Assembly (NCBI GenBank): GCA_016098155.1
Contig: JAAAJB010000377.1
Location: 1-34,355, forward strand
Direction: 5' to 3'
Origin: Actinomortierella ambigua
Taxonomy: Eukaryota; Mortierellomycota; Mortierellomycetes; Mortierellales; Mortierellaceae
DNA length: 34,355 nucleotides
Of the stretch, positions 12,401 through 20,970 are shown one piece after another; position 1 is the first letter of the stretch, and every line of letters begins with the position of its first letter. Made by a program: the position numbers and the translations under genes. A model generated the notes under the pieces. That model ran no database searches. It saw only the letters and a program-made list of their open reading frames with translations, and was not told the origin of the DNA.

Positions 12401-12999
12401 ACAAAATTCTAGCATTCTCTCAAATGTTCGGTTTCAATCACAAGTAGGAGACGAGCAGAAACAAGGTATGTCATTACAATAAGTATTAGCCTCCTGCGGC
12501 TCAAAGTCTCATTATGTTGACCTAGCATATTAAGGAATATAGAAGTGTACTCGCTCTCACTTTTCTTTCCTTTGCAATTTCTACTATAGCTGTCTTGAAG
12601 AATGTGACGAAAGTTGAGCACTTTGTCGTGGACCAGTTGCGCAAGTTTATCATGGAGGACTTTGTCTATCCCAGTTACCATTCAGTTCAACTTCTCCGAC
12701 CACAGCCGGAACCACAGCAACAACCACAGCAGAGTCAACAACAGCAACCACGTCAACCGGTTTCAGAGCAGCCTATGGATCCGGATGACAGCCACCAGGA
12801 TAATGCCCGTCGTCCTTGCCAGCGAGCAGCTTCCACCACACCATCCCCGTCGTTATCATCGCGTACTCCTTCACACTCATCATCGTCGATCATCCCTCCT
12901 TCCTCTACAATACCCAGTGCAAGTACAGCTACCGATATCAACGCAGCATATACTTCATCCACAATGGACTATGGGCTGCACCGACGACACCGTGCATGA
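9496..12999 (+). CDS. MDM12: Mitochondrial distribution and morphology protein 12 (ERMES subunit), 1049 aa
   Basis: Mdm12 is the soluble bridge of the ERMES complex, linking Mmm1 on the ER with Mdm34/Mdm10 on mitochondria and moving phospholipids through its SMP domain. Exons: 9496-12109, 12219-12291, 12413-12465 and 12590-12999; phases match and the sum is 1050 codons including the stop. The N-terminal SMP part is residues 1 to about 77 (starting MSFVFSWDKLDDDVAQQLQE, with VTNFRLGTTPPSV and LDITDPLEEWY). The SMP core resumes near residue 826 (LQFMLNVQYQGQMGF), runs through AYLRDHVNVCFLEPEDPND, and ends with VLKNVTKVEHFVVDQLRKFI. Between them lies about 750 residues of acidic, then Ser/Gly/Gln-rich, probably disordered sequence including a Gln run. 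The C-terminal about 110 residues after the SMP domain are also Pro/Gln/Ser-rich. Budding yeast Mdm12 is about 270 aa, so this is close to four times as long. Confidence 0.92.
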
Positions 13000-14353
13000 G
13001 CACGCACGTACACACGCAAACACCACCCTTACGATAGGGCTGTTGGCAACAACAAAGATGAGCTCGACATACTGCTCCATCTATACTCCCTATCCCCGCC
13101 TCTTCTAAAAGTCGCATCGAAGTCCCACTTCTACGCTTATTCCAGTTTTTCCACTTCTAATCACGTTGTCTGCATGGGCATTCTTAGACATGTATAAAAA
13201 GCGCATAAACCTATAGGAAGTCCAAAATATGCCGCGAAAACTAGAATATCCGTAATTAGCGGCGGGATAGCGGGCAAACGTCTTTCCTATCCTTTGCCAA
13301 GAGTGGGCGAAGACAATTTTCGCTGGTTTTCAATGTCGTTGGATTTGTAAAGAAAAAAATTATTGGGGAAGTTGGGCGAGTGTGTCACAATCCCCCCCTC
13401 TCTTCCAGAGAGTACACACACACACGCACGCACCGACATCGTCATTCAGAAAACCCACCCTCTTCCCCTCGTTCTCAGTGACTTTGACGAAGGGTGTCAG
13501 TCATGGCGGTGTCCTCCACCGCTCGCCACTGACATCTACCAGGCGGTACTCGACGAAAAAGCGACGAAAACAGCTCCATTTCATTTTTTCCCAACGCAAA
13601 TAAGCCTGTGGACCCCCTTTTTCTCGGGCTTCCTGCCAAGAAGCTCTCCATAATGCGCCTCCCATCTTGACTCCATTGTGGCGAAAGAATATCTGTCGTC
13701 ATATCCCGACTGACGCAGTAACTAGACAAGAGCACCACACGGTACTCCCACCGGCCGTACACGCAGACGCCACAGTGAGCATAGGAAAGCTAGAAGAGCT
13801 ATCACAGCCCCGCTGTATCCCTTGATACATCCTTCAGGAGGATAAGTGCTACTTTACTCACTCGAGTAGCGAAGTCTTTGACTATGTGTAAATGGAGGAC
13901 CTCTACAATCCAAGGACCAGGAAACAGCAGCAGCAATAACGAGTCTGTATTGAAACTTCTCGCTCGCATCTTTTCGCCTGTACAACCAAGTTTTCCCCTT
14001 CCAGACAAGAGATCAGCCCATGGGTCGGCGGCGTCGTAAGCTAACATGGCACAATCTGAATCGACTATAGTACTTTGTTGTATTTGCGTGTGTTTGTGTA
14101 TGTATGTAGTCTATGTGTGTGTTTATTGCATTATAGTAGCTTAAGGGATTGTACGTATGCGTGTCCATTTGATTATGTTAGGTGGCCACATGAGCGCCCT
14201 CAAGGGCGGATTGGTTTGGATGGGGAAATGGATGGCCTTGATAAGCTGCGTGTGGATAGGATACAAGAGGACATTTCTGTGTTGTAAGAGTTGATGACTA
14301 GGCATGTGTGGTGTGTGTGGTATGGTAGCCAAGCATTTTTCAGGGACTTTCCC
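13000..14353. other. Intergenic region after mdm12, no gene recognised
   Basis: This region separates the converging mdm12 and apyrase genes, with the transposase relic beyond it. There is a TATAAAAA string at 13193-13200 with no recognisable gene behind it, a short CA-type repeat near 13410-13430, and a TG-rich stretch near 14085-14125. Short open frames on both strands show no family pattern. No tRNA-like B box was found. It may include the 3' untranslated end of mdm12 and older transposon debris. Confidence 0.5.
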
Positions 14354-14590
14354 ACGAACCCCGTGGACTAGATGGATAAGAACAACATGAAGGATTACGC
14401 CCCGACGATGGACAATGCGCCCATCCACAACGGCATTGCAGACCTCTTTCAGAAGCGTGGAGATCGGTATCTTCCCCTGCCAAGGTATCAATCATTCTTG
14501 AATCTAGTACAGAGGTGCTGGTTAAAAGTCAAGTACCGCTTTGGAAGCCAAAATACGGATCACGCATTCCCTATCATCCTTTCCTAGATG
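14354..14590 (+). pseudogene. Decayed DDE transposase fragment (Tc1/mariner-like, DDE_3 type)
   Basis: The open frame at 14372-14587 translates to the C-terminal catalytic part of a DDE_3 (Tc1/mariner) transposase. It has MDNAPIHNGIADLF, then YLPLPRYQSFLNLVQRCWLK, matching the family pattern DN-x-x-x-H, then LP-x-Y-SP-x-LNP-x-E-x-x-W-x-K. The second catalytic Asp is at 14411-14413. The position of the catalytic Glu (14510-14512) is Gln. There are 32 residues between them, where the DD34E group has 34. No first Asp, no DNA-binding N-terminus and no terminal inverted repeats were found, and a stop codon lies just upstream in frame. The fragment is therefore non-functional. Transposase origin is clear from the motif order; the exact superfamily is inference. 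Confidence 0.75.
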
Positions 14591-15039
14591 CCACTATTGG
14601 ATTGTGAGTAGAATGATAGAGAATTGGTTGACCCCGAGCTAAAAGACGCCCACAGAGGGAGGGGTCGAAGCGACATGGTCTCGTTGTTGTGGGTCGTTGA
14701 GAATGGTTCGATAGTTGCGGCTGGGAGGATCTTTGGCAGCATAAGCGAAGGAGGCCTGAAGGGGAGTGGTGGTGTGAGGTGCAGGATTAGGGGATCAAGG
14801 GCCAGAGGGGGGGGATTGAGAGGTTCGCGTAAAGTAGCACTTCCCTTTTTCACTCCGCTTTCTGCATTTACTGCCCGTACGACCGATGTTCTTGGTTGGC
14901 TGTCATTACACCCGTCGAATGACAACCTCTGCCTTCCTGCTGTTTCCTGACCACCCATCGCACTCTTCTGTCGTTGATTTTTTTTAATAATTAAAATATT
15001 GCTTCTGAGGGGTATATATTCTGATGGTCAAACCTGTCT
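14591..15039. other. Gap between transposase relic and apyrase gene
   Basis: No gene is recognised. The sequence includes G-rich stretches near 14750-14820 and an A/T-rich stretch near 14978-15000 that lies just past the stop of the - strand apyrase gene. Open frames on both strands overlap and show no family pattern. Confidence 0.45.
14983..14988 (-). terminator. Possible polyadenylation signal (ATTAAA) of the apyrase gene
   Basis: On the - strand ATTAAA occurs about 51 nt after the apyrase stop codon, in a strongly A/T-rich stretch. Placement suits a fungal 3' end, but such hexamers are common by chance in A/T-rich sequence. Confidence 0.35.
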
Positions 15040-18000
15040 TCAGGGTGACATAACAGCACCTAGGGACCCACGTCTCGCATTCTCGCTACTGGCGCGACTG
15101 ACTAGTTGTTGGTCCATCTCCGTGATGTTGTGCCGCCCCAAGACAAGGCTGCTTGTGCTCGTGCTGGCAGTCTGGTGCATCATCAACGGGCTCACGCTAC
15201 GACTTGTCGGTCGTGATCCGGGGACATAGCCTGGTGGCAGCAAGACAGAGGATGTCGGAGCCACTGTTGGCGTTGGGGTGGAAATAGAAGAAGTCAGCCC
15301 TGTACCAACAGTGCCGCCAACACCTGCTCCAGAGGCCGTTCGCGACATCTTTGTCACGACGTGGTAGCTGCCACTACTGCTGTACCCACCAGCGCTCTGA
15401 TATCCAGCTTCTGCCGCCGCTGACATATCTTCGATCACATCGCTCATGGGCGTCATGGCTCCGGCGCCGCTATCAAAGTTGGTTCCGGACAACAGGCCCG
15501 TCGACCTCTTGCGGCCGTGTGCCAATGACGACAGCACCGGTGGTGTCGAGGCCGGGATGGGCTGTGGAGGCAGACCTGCATGACCACTGCTACTGATACT
15601 ACCGCTGCTCATTGTACGTGTAAATCCGTAGGGGAGACTAGGGCGTGAGGCATGGTGGTGTTGGTGATGGCTACCATGGCTATGGTGGAAATACGAAGAC
15701 TGACCATCGCCCTCATCATCGCCATCGCCTCCACCATCTGCGCTCCACTCGTCCCGTTCGTCAGCAGAGGTGACGAATCCGTTATTATTGGCGCCGGTGA
15801 TTGCTGTCGGATGACCACTGCCAAGCGACCCACTGAGGTTCCACGTCGACGAGGGTGCCGAGTGCGACTCTCCTGGAACGTCACCTTGTTGCTGGGTCGT
15901 GAGGTGTTTATACCGAGCTAAAGGCGTCTGGCGATGGTAGCTAGGGCTTTGACTCTTGCCATACAGGCCTCGATCGCTCCTGGATGACGATAGGCTATTG
16001 AATGGCAATCCCGGGGACACCAGATCATCGTCTCGTGAGGAAGGCGTCTGGTCCTGGTCGTCATTAGGCATCCAGCCTTGCTTCCATGGGTATCCAGCCG
16101 TCTCGGTCGCTGGGCTTGACATGGCGCTTGTTGGCATCGTGCCAGTAGTACCAGCAGCGACGGGATCCGTGACGCCGCCGATGTTGGTGGTACGTGTGTG
16201 CAACGCTGACAGGTTAGGGTTGTTGGATCCTGATCGCGCCGTAAGCTCCAAAGCGCTCTTGGCTGCCTGGTGTTGTGCAATACCCGTTGTGTTGACTGCA
16301 AAGCCCTCCTTGAAAAGCGACTGTGAGTCTCCTGAGAATCGTTTCTTGTTGATACGACCACCAAAGAACTTGTTGTTGCCGGCTTTAGGTGGTTGGCGAT
16401 AGTTTGATGCATTCTGGTTGTTGGTGGCACTGTGGGGTGTGCCGGTCCTGTAGCTGTTATCAAAAGGCGAAGGGCCCATCGCACTCGAGCCCTCGGGGAT
16501 TGAGCTTAGTCCTGAAGACGATCCATAGCCCATGACGCCGCCAGGTGCCGAGGAGATGTTGTCGAGAGTTCCAGCGCCGGTACCAACACTACCAGTCATA
16601 CTGGGGGCATTGGATGGATCATAGCCGCCAATGGCGATCGACTGAATGCCCTCCTCCATCGCGGGAGTGAGCTCGTATGTGGCAGGCTCGGGCCACAGTC
16701 GACTCGAGATGGCCCACCAAAAAGAGCGTGAATGATGGACAATGGCGAGATAGATGACCTTGGGGCCCCAACGTTGGCTAAACACGCCGGGAGATGGCGA
16801 GTTGCTGATACCACCACCTTCAAGAGCACTATAGTCAGTTCCAGTATTGGTCCTCCGAAGTCGTGAAAAGAAGGATGGACCACCGTGACTAGGTGATAGC
16901 GAGCTGCCCAAGGTGCGCAGCCGTCGTATAATTGCCCAGGGCTTTAGCCGCGACCGACAGATCCACAACATGGCGAGGATAAAGATGAGGATGGCCAAAA
17001 ACATAAAGTGGTTGTAGTTGTCCAGCATGCGCTCCGCATAAGTCTCTTCATGCGGCGGTGGGTGGTTGCTCGGCGGCAAATCGGAAGAAGGTGAATGGTG
17101 AGAGTGGTGTCCGACTGTGGTCTTCTCAAGAGATCCGCTGGAGAAGAGAAGCATCGCACCAAGCGTCCAGGTGACCTGAATGTCCTTGATGGAGTTGATG
17201 CTCTGAAAGGTAGGCATCCACTGTTTGCCCTTGATCGACTCGCCCGCCTGCTCCAACACCTCATTGGCCTGTTCTTTTGTCCCACTGTAGCCCTTCTCGC
17301 CGTACCGTGGCAGACCAAACCCTCCATGAAGGACATTGGACAGCCACGCCGATTTGAAACACTGCATCTCTAGTCGCTCATGCTTCACATCCTGAAACTC
17401 GGGTCGCTGGATAATCGCCTCCCAGTCTGACTCGCAAAACTCCGCCGACTTGCGCTCAAACTCGGCATAGTCGTAGGCACCACCGAGGCCCAGAATGTCA
17501 TGCGACGAGTACCAGTACTCGGAAACGCCAATGAACGTATTGACATTAAAGTCGATGGGTGGTGTGTGCACGCCATTGAAGAGACAGGGTTCATCGTAGC
17601 AAGCAACCTGCTTGTTCAGCATCGGCTCGACTTTTTCCAGGCACTTTGAAAACGATCCTGATCCTGTGAGCGGTACATGTGGTTTGGTATGGGTATCGTT
17701 CAAAAGTAGGCTGCGCGGCAGGCAAGGGTCCACAATCTGGAAACGGACATCCGGATGTTGCTTCTCCAGAAGTTCCTTGGTGGCCTGCTCTTCCAAGAGG
17801 TAGTCTTTGACGTAGCGTCGCCGTGCCTCATTGGTGCCGTATCCGAGAAAGGTGGTAACAAAGACGTTGTAGCTAAGCTCCTGGTTATCCAAGGTGTGAA
17901 TGGTAACCTTGGTCAGATCATTCGCATGTGCCTGAGAGGCGGGTGATGAGGGTTCAAAGGCGATCTGTGTGCTTGCACCGCCCATGTCCAGGAATCCGAG

Positions 18001-18783
18001 GGTGTGGCGGTGGATCTGCTGTGCCTCCTCATGATCTTCCTGCACTTGATCAGGCCGGGGTACACCATCGCCGGGCGCATGCTGCTCATCACCGTCCAGG
18101 CCTTTGTGTCCTCCTTCTGGCGGGTGAAGGACTTTGACACCGCCGTGGTCAAAGCCGCCCATCAGATAGTTGATGGCGACCCAGCCGAACAAGCCCTCCT
18201 CTTCTCCCGAGATGTTCTTGATGTGATCTTCGCACCGCCCAATCCTGAACGAATAGTTGTCGCGGATATAGCTACATGTGTTGTCGAGGATCTTGCGTCG
18301 TGCGTCGTCGGCGACAAGTCGGAGACCTGCTGTAGCGAGCAAGTAGATGGGTGTTTTATCCTGCTGCGATTCAGGAATCACATTCATGGCATGGTCCAAC
18401 AACTTTTCCAGATGCTCCCCGACATCCGCTGGTCTGTTGCTAAAGTCAGCAATGCCTGGCAAAAGGAGGGGGGAAAAAAGAGGAAGAAGAGTCAGCAAGG
18501 TTTTCAACGTTGGTGGCGAATGCTTTGAACCATGGCAAAGGTTACTCTGATGGAGGTATGTACCTGGCTCAATTTTGAATGTCCATTCGGATGCGTGGGC
18601 CGAAGTAGAGGCAACACCTGGCTCGATGGTAGGGAGGATGCCGCGGAGCTGGCTGGTTGGCAAAGAGGAGCGCAGATAGGACTTGTCAAGCCACGAGTAG
18701 ATGTGAATGCGGGAGCCAGATGAGCCGGCGTCAATCACAATGCCAAACTGTCTGTGCTGGAGCCATTCAGGATCGTGTTGCAT
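15040..18783 (-). CDS. Golgi-type apyrase (GDA1/CD39 nucleoside phosphatase, Ynd1-like), about 1211 aa
   Basis: These enzymes hydrolyse nucleoside di- and triphosphates in the Golgi lumen, supporting nucleotide-sugar exchange and glycosylation. Exons: 18783-18564 and 18455-15040, with one 108-nt intron (18563-18456). All apyrase-conserved regions are recognisable. ACR1 is IVIDAGSSGSRIHIYSW at residues 15-31, ACR2 LLATAGLR near 112-119, ACR3 ISGEEEGLFGWVAINYL near 155-171, and ACR4 LGFLDMGGASTQIAF at 226-240. An acidic, His-rich insertion of about 45 residues sits between ACR3 and ACR4. There is no N-terminal signal, as in yeast Ynd1. A single membrane span lies at about 556-575 (FMFLAILIFILAMLWI), followed by basic residues. 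The remaining roughly 636 residues form a Ser/Gly-rich, probably cytosolic tail, far longer than in yeast Ynd1 (about 630 aa in total). The start ATG lies 14 residues before ACR1, as in Ynd1-type enzymes. Confidence 0.9.
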   Translation of the reverse strand: MQHDPEWLQHRQFGIVIDAGSSGSRIHIYSWLDKSYLRSSLPTSQLRGILPTIEPGVASTSAHASEWTFKIEPGTYLHQSNLCHGSKHSPPTLKTLLTLLPLFSPLLLPGIADFSNRPADVGEHLEKLLDHAMNVIPESQQDKTPIYLLATAGLRLVADDARRKILDNTCSYIRDNYSFRIGRCEDHIKNISGEEEGLFGWVAINYLMGGFDHGGVKVLHPPEGGHKGLDGDEQHAPGDGVPRPDQVQEDHEEAQQIHRHTLGFLDMGGASTQIAFEPSSPASQAHANDLTKVTIHTLDNQELSYNVFVTTFLGYGTNEARRRYVKDYLLEEQATKELLEKQHPDVRFQIVDPCLPRSLLLNDTHTKPHVPLTGSGSFSKCLEKVEPMLNKQVACYDEPCLFNGVHTPPIDFNVNTFIGVSEYWYSSHDILGLGGAYDYAEFERKSAEFCESDWEAIIQRPEFQDVKHERLEMQCFKSAWLSNVLHGGFGLPRYGEKGYSGTKEQANEVLEQAGESIKGKQWMPTFQSINSIKDIQVTWTLGAMLLFSSGSLEKTTVGHHSHHSPSSDLPPSNHPPPHEETYAERMLDNYNHFMFLAILIFILAMLWICRSRLKPWAIIRRLRTLGSSLSPSHGGPSFFSRLRRTNTGTDYSALEGGGISNSPSPGVFSQRWGPKVIYLAIVHHSRSFWWAISSRLWPEPATYELTPAMEEGIQSIAIGGYDPSNAPSMTGSVGTGAGTLDNISSAPGGVMGYGSSSGLSSIPEGSSAMGPSPFDNSYRTGTPHSATNNQNASNYRQPPKAGNNKFFGGRINKKRFSGDSQSLFKEGFAVNTTGIAQHQAAKSALELTARSGSNNPNLSALHTRTTNIGGVTDPVAAGTTGTMPTSAMSSPATETAGYPWKQGWMPNDDQDQTPSSRDDDLVSPGLPFNSLSSSRSDRGLYGKSQSPSYHRQTPLARYKHLTTQQQGDVPGESHSAPSSTWNLSGSLGSGHPTAITGANNNGFVTSADERDEWSADGGGDGDDEGDGQSSYFHHSHGSHHQHHHASRPSLPYGFTRTMSSGSISSSGHAGLPPQPIPASTPPVLSSLAHGRKRSTGLLSGTNFDSGAGAMTPMSDVIEDMSAAAEAGYQSAGGYSSSGSYHVVTKMSRTASGAGVGGTVGTGLTSSISTPTPTVAPTSSVLLPPGYVPGSRPTSRSVSPLMMHQTASTSTSSLVLGRHNITEMDQQLVSRASSENARRGSLGAVMSP
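18456..18563 (-). other. Stop-free 108-nt intron in the apyrase gene
   Basis: On the - strand the donor is GTACAT (at 18563) and the acceptor is TTGCCAG (ending 18456). Removing it joins the widely conserved KIEPG directly to IADFS, the expected GDA1/CD39 sequence, so I treat it as an intron. Its length is a multiple of three and it contains no stop in the coding frame, so a retained form would add 36 residues. Confidence 0.8.
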
Positions 18784-18840
18784 TCGTTAACAGGAAAGAG
18801 GATGACTGCCTGAAGGGGGGGGGAGGGGGAGGTTGAGATT

Positions 18841-18931
18841 GGCAGGCAGACAAACAGACAGAACAGACAGAGCAGACAGAACAGACAGAACAGACAGACG
18901 GACAGACGGGCAGACGGACTGACAGACAGCC
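18841..18931. repeat. Imperfect ACAG/CAGA tandem repeat
   Basis: About 90 bp of tetranucleotide repeat (mostly ACAG, with occasional AACAGACAG and CGGACAGA variants) lies just upstream of the apyrase start. Variation between units indicates an old array. It is a simple-sequence repeat, without the conserved repeats and unique spacers of a CRISPR array. Confidence 0.85.
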
Positions 18932-19007
18932 TGGTAAGGATCGAGAGAGCGAGGGGAATGTGAAGAGCAGAGGGATGAGAAGAGTGTCAAGACAGATTGG
19001 GCGAAGA

Positions 19008-19111
19008 TGAGAGAGACGGGAGAGAGAGAGAGAGAGCAAGGGAGGGAGGGAGAGAGGGAGCGAGAGAAAGAGAGAGTGAGAGAGGAGTGGAGAGAGAGAG
19101 AGAGAGACAGA
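19008..19111. repeat. GA-rich microsatellite
   Basis: About 100 bp of purine-only or nearly purine-only sequence on the + strand, mostly GA dinucleotides with GGGA variants. On the apyrase sense strand it is a CT tract, like the CT tract upstream of the gene at 770. Confidence 0.85.
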
Positions 19112-19440
19112 GTGTTATGGGTAGGGGTGGTGAAAGAAAGGGAAAGAAAGAAAGAGAGTGCAGGTGGGGAATGAACAGGATAGGACAGAAGAATGTTGCA
19201 ATCCAGGCGGGCACCCAGCCAGCCCTCTCCCGCCCCCTGCCCCTGTCTGGGTCCTTGTTGCCCCTGATCTGTTCAGGGGTCCATCAGGGCCATGGCAGTG
19301 CATACAATTTGACCCTGCTGGAGAAGGGGGGAGAGGGGCATAATTTTTTTTCCCAGAAGGGTTCAATTGGAGGACCATTTTGTTCAACCACACAAATGGT
19401 GAAACGTGGACTGCACAACCAAAGTGTCTGTGCAGCCACC

Positions 19441-19477
19441 ACACACAGACAGACAGAGAGAGAGAGAGAGAGAGACA
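19441..19477. repeat. CA/CAGA/GA compound microsatellite
   Basis: A short compound repeat of ACAC, then CAGACAGA, then about eight GA units. It lies mid-way in the divergent intergenic region. Confidence 0.8.
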
Positions 19478-19867
19478 CCATATGAAATTCATGAAGGACA
19501 TCCAAGATCGGGCTCTGCTCGTAGCCCTAACCCATAAGAATATGTCGATGTGACGACATTGCTGTTCTCCCTTCACAGGTCGTCATTGTTGACATATACC
19601 ATTTCAGGTCACCCTCTGGTCCTCCCCATCCATATGCACAACTAAAACAAGAGAGGAAGAGCCATGCAAGGTGGCCAAAACAACCCTCGCCAGATGAGGC
19701 AACTTGGCTGTCAACTCAAAATAAGCAACAACAAGAAAAAAATTAGCCTACAACAGGAGGATTGTTGTTGTTTGTAGCTTCTTGCCAACAACCTTTTTTT
19801 TCCGTCAGAGTATGTATAGCAAACTATTACATCACGCGAAAGCGAAACTCTCGAGCGAGAAATGGAG

Positions 19868-19873
19868 TATAAA
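19868..19873 (+). promoter_or_regulatory. TATA box of the TM198-like gene
   Basis: TATAAA in the context GAGTATAAAGTC lies 71 nt before the ATG at 19945. It is followed by a C/A-rich, pyrimidine-biased leader typical of well-expressed fungal genes. The transcription start would fall about 30 nt or more downstream. Confidence 0.55.
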
Positions 19874-19944
19874 GTCCACCTCTTTCATCTCTCCCCACAC
19901 CATCCATCCTACATACAAACCAAATCCCACACACTACACCCCTC

Positions 19945-20898
19945 ATGTCTGTAGAAGCACGCGCCGCCAGAAAGGCTCTCGCCGCCCACAATTCCTCTTC
20001 GCGCAACAAGAGCACGTCCTCACTCACCCGGCTCCTGCGCTCCCTCCCTGTCCTTCTTCTCTTCTTCCTTTGCACCTTCTGCTCCGCCTTTGCTTCGGCG
20101 GCCCCTGTCGACACATCCAGCAAAGCCCCTCGGCGGCCCGGCGACAACGACGACATCAACCTTCGCGATGGGCCCTACAACCTCACAGCACAGTCCGCCA
20201 TCGCTGGCGTGATCCTGATCATCTGCGGTCTCTTGCTCTGCTTCTTCGGCTACCGACTTTTCCACCTCACCATGTTCCTCATCGGCTTCTACTTGCTTGG
20301 CAACGTCACCTACATCGCCATGGCCAATGCCGGTGTCACCTCTCAGACGCTGCTCCTCGTGATCTCGCTCATTGTCGGCATCATTGGCGGCCTCTTGCTC
20401 CTATGCTGCTCACGTCTCGGTGTCGCCATCCTCGGCGCCCTCGCCATGTACTCGCTAGGCTTGTGGATCCTGGGCTGGCGCCACGGTGGCACAATCACCA
20501 CCGACACCGGTCGAGGAATCTTCTTGGGTGTCCTTGCCGTCGTAGGCTTCTTGCTCGGCTGCTTCCGTGAGCGTGAGGTCGTCATCATTGGTTCGGCCAT
20601 CGTTGGCGCATATAGCTTTGTCATTGGCGTCGACATGTTTGCTCGAACGGGCTTCACGGCCTCGGCAAATCGCTTCATCAATTCGAGGAGCGAGTTTGAG
20701 TGGGGTGTCTCCAAGCTCTCGGGTGGCGAGATTGCACTGTTGGTCACGTTCCTCGTCATGGCCATTGCTGGTGCGGTCACCCAATGGATGGCTTGGCGCC
20801 GTCGCACGTTTTACCCTGCAAACACTGGTCCTTACGGCAATGTTGTCTACACAGAGAAGCCATCCCGACTCGGAGGCTTCTTCCGTCGCCGCCGCTAA
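19945..20898 (+). CDS. TM198-like (DUF4203) seven-helix membrane protein, 317 aa
   Basis: Intronless. Residues 1-33 are a long basic/Ser-rich start, followed by a hydrophobic stretch (SLPVLLLFFLCTFCSAFASA), a likely signal peptide or signal anchor with a possible cleavage site after ASA near residue 53. Seven membrane segments follow: AIAGVILIICGLLLCFFGY, LTMFLIGFYLLGNVTYIAM, TLLLVISLIVGIIGGLLLLC, GVAILGALAMYSLGLWIL, GIFLGVLAVVGFLLGCF, VVIIGSAIVGAYSFVIGV and IALLVTFLVMAIAGAVTQWM. The Gly-rich helices, the YRLF pattern after helix 1 and the short basic tail (FFRRRR) resemble the TM7SF3/TMEM198-type domain (Pfam DUF4203). Its molecular role in fungi is not known to me. Codon use is visibly different from its neighbours, with C-ending codons (CTC, ATC, GTC, GCC) dominating, which together with the TATA box suggests high expression. 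Confidence 0.8.
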   Translation: MSVEARAARKALAAHNSSSRNKSTSSLTRLLRSLPVLLLFFLCTFCSAFASAAPVDTSSKAPRRPGDNDDINLRDGPYNLTAQSAIAGVILIICGLLLCFFGYRLFHLTMFLIGFYLLGNVTYIAMANAGVTSQTLLLVISLIVGIIGGLLLLCCSRLGVAILGALAMYSLGLWILGWRHGGTITTDTGRGIFLGVLAVVGFLLGCFREREVVIIGSAIVGAYSFVIGVDMFARTGFTASANRFINSRSEFEWGVSKLSGGEIALLVTFLVMAIAGAVTQWMAWRRRTFYPANTGPYGNVVYTEKPSRLGGFFRRRR

Positions 20899-20964
20899 AT
20901 CCTTTCCCCCCTCCCTTCTTCCTTAATGTATACTTGCTACATGTTTATCTTTGATGACATCTGT

Positions 20965-20970
20965 AATAAA
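20965..20970 (+). terminator. Polyadenylation signal AATAAA of the TM198-like gene
   Basis: A perfect AATAAA is 66 nt after the stop codon at 20896-20898, in the 268-bp gap before the tail-to-tail giant gene on the other strand. Confidence 0.6.

Larger units (their letters stand above)
18784..19944. promoter_or_regulatory. Divergent intergenic region between apyrase and TM198-like gene
   Basis: This 1.16-kb region carries the promoters of the leftward apyrase gene and the rightward TM198-like gene. Its left half (about 18810-19170) is almost entirely microsatellite, purine-rich on the + strand and so CT-rich on the apyrase sense strand. The right half is mixed sequence, with a TATA-like box before the TM198-like gene. 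I see no coding gene: the open frames here are translations of GA or ACAG repeats. Confidence 0.6.

Noticed and set aside
13193..13200. TATAAAAA string suggesting a promoter
   Set aside because: No recognisable gene follows within several hundred bases; it lies in probable mdm12 3' sequence.
13363..13762. Overlapping open frames on + and - strands near 13.4-13.7 kb
   Set aside because: No motif, no splice partner and mutually overlapping. Could be old transposon debris but nothing supports it.
18841..18931. Regularly repeated ACAG units resembling a repeat array
   Set aside because: A simple tetranucleotide microsatellite with no unique spacers. Not a CRISPR array, which would also be unexpected in a fungal nucleus.
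18997..19485. 162-aa open frame of Arg/Glu/Gly repeats on the + strand
   Set aside because: A direct translation of the GA microsatellite, with no conserved tail. It lies in the apyrase upstream region.
19764..19801. Hairpin (GTTGTTG / CAACAAC) followed by eight T residues, resembling a Pol III or intrinsic terminator
   Set aside because: No A box, B box or structured RNA was visible upstream. It is more likely incidental sequence in the TM198-like promoter.
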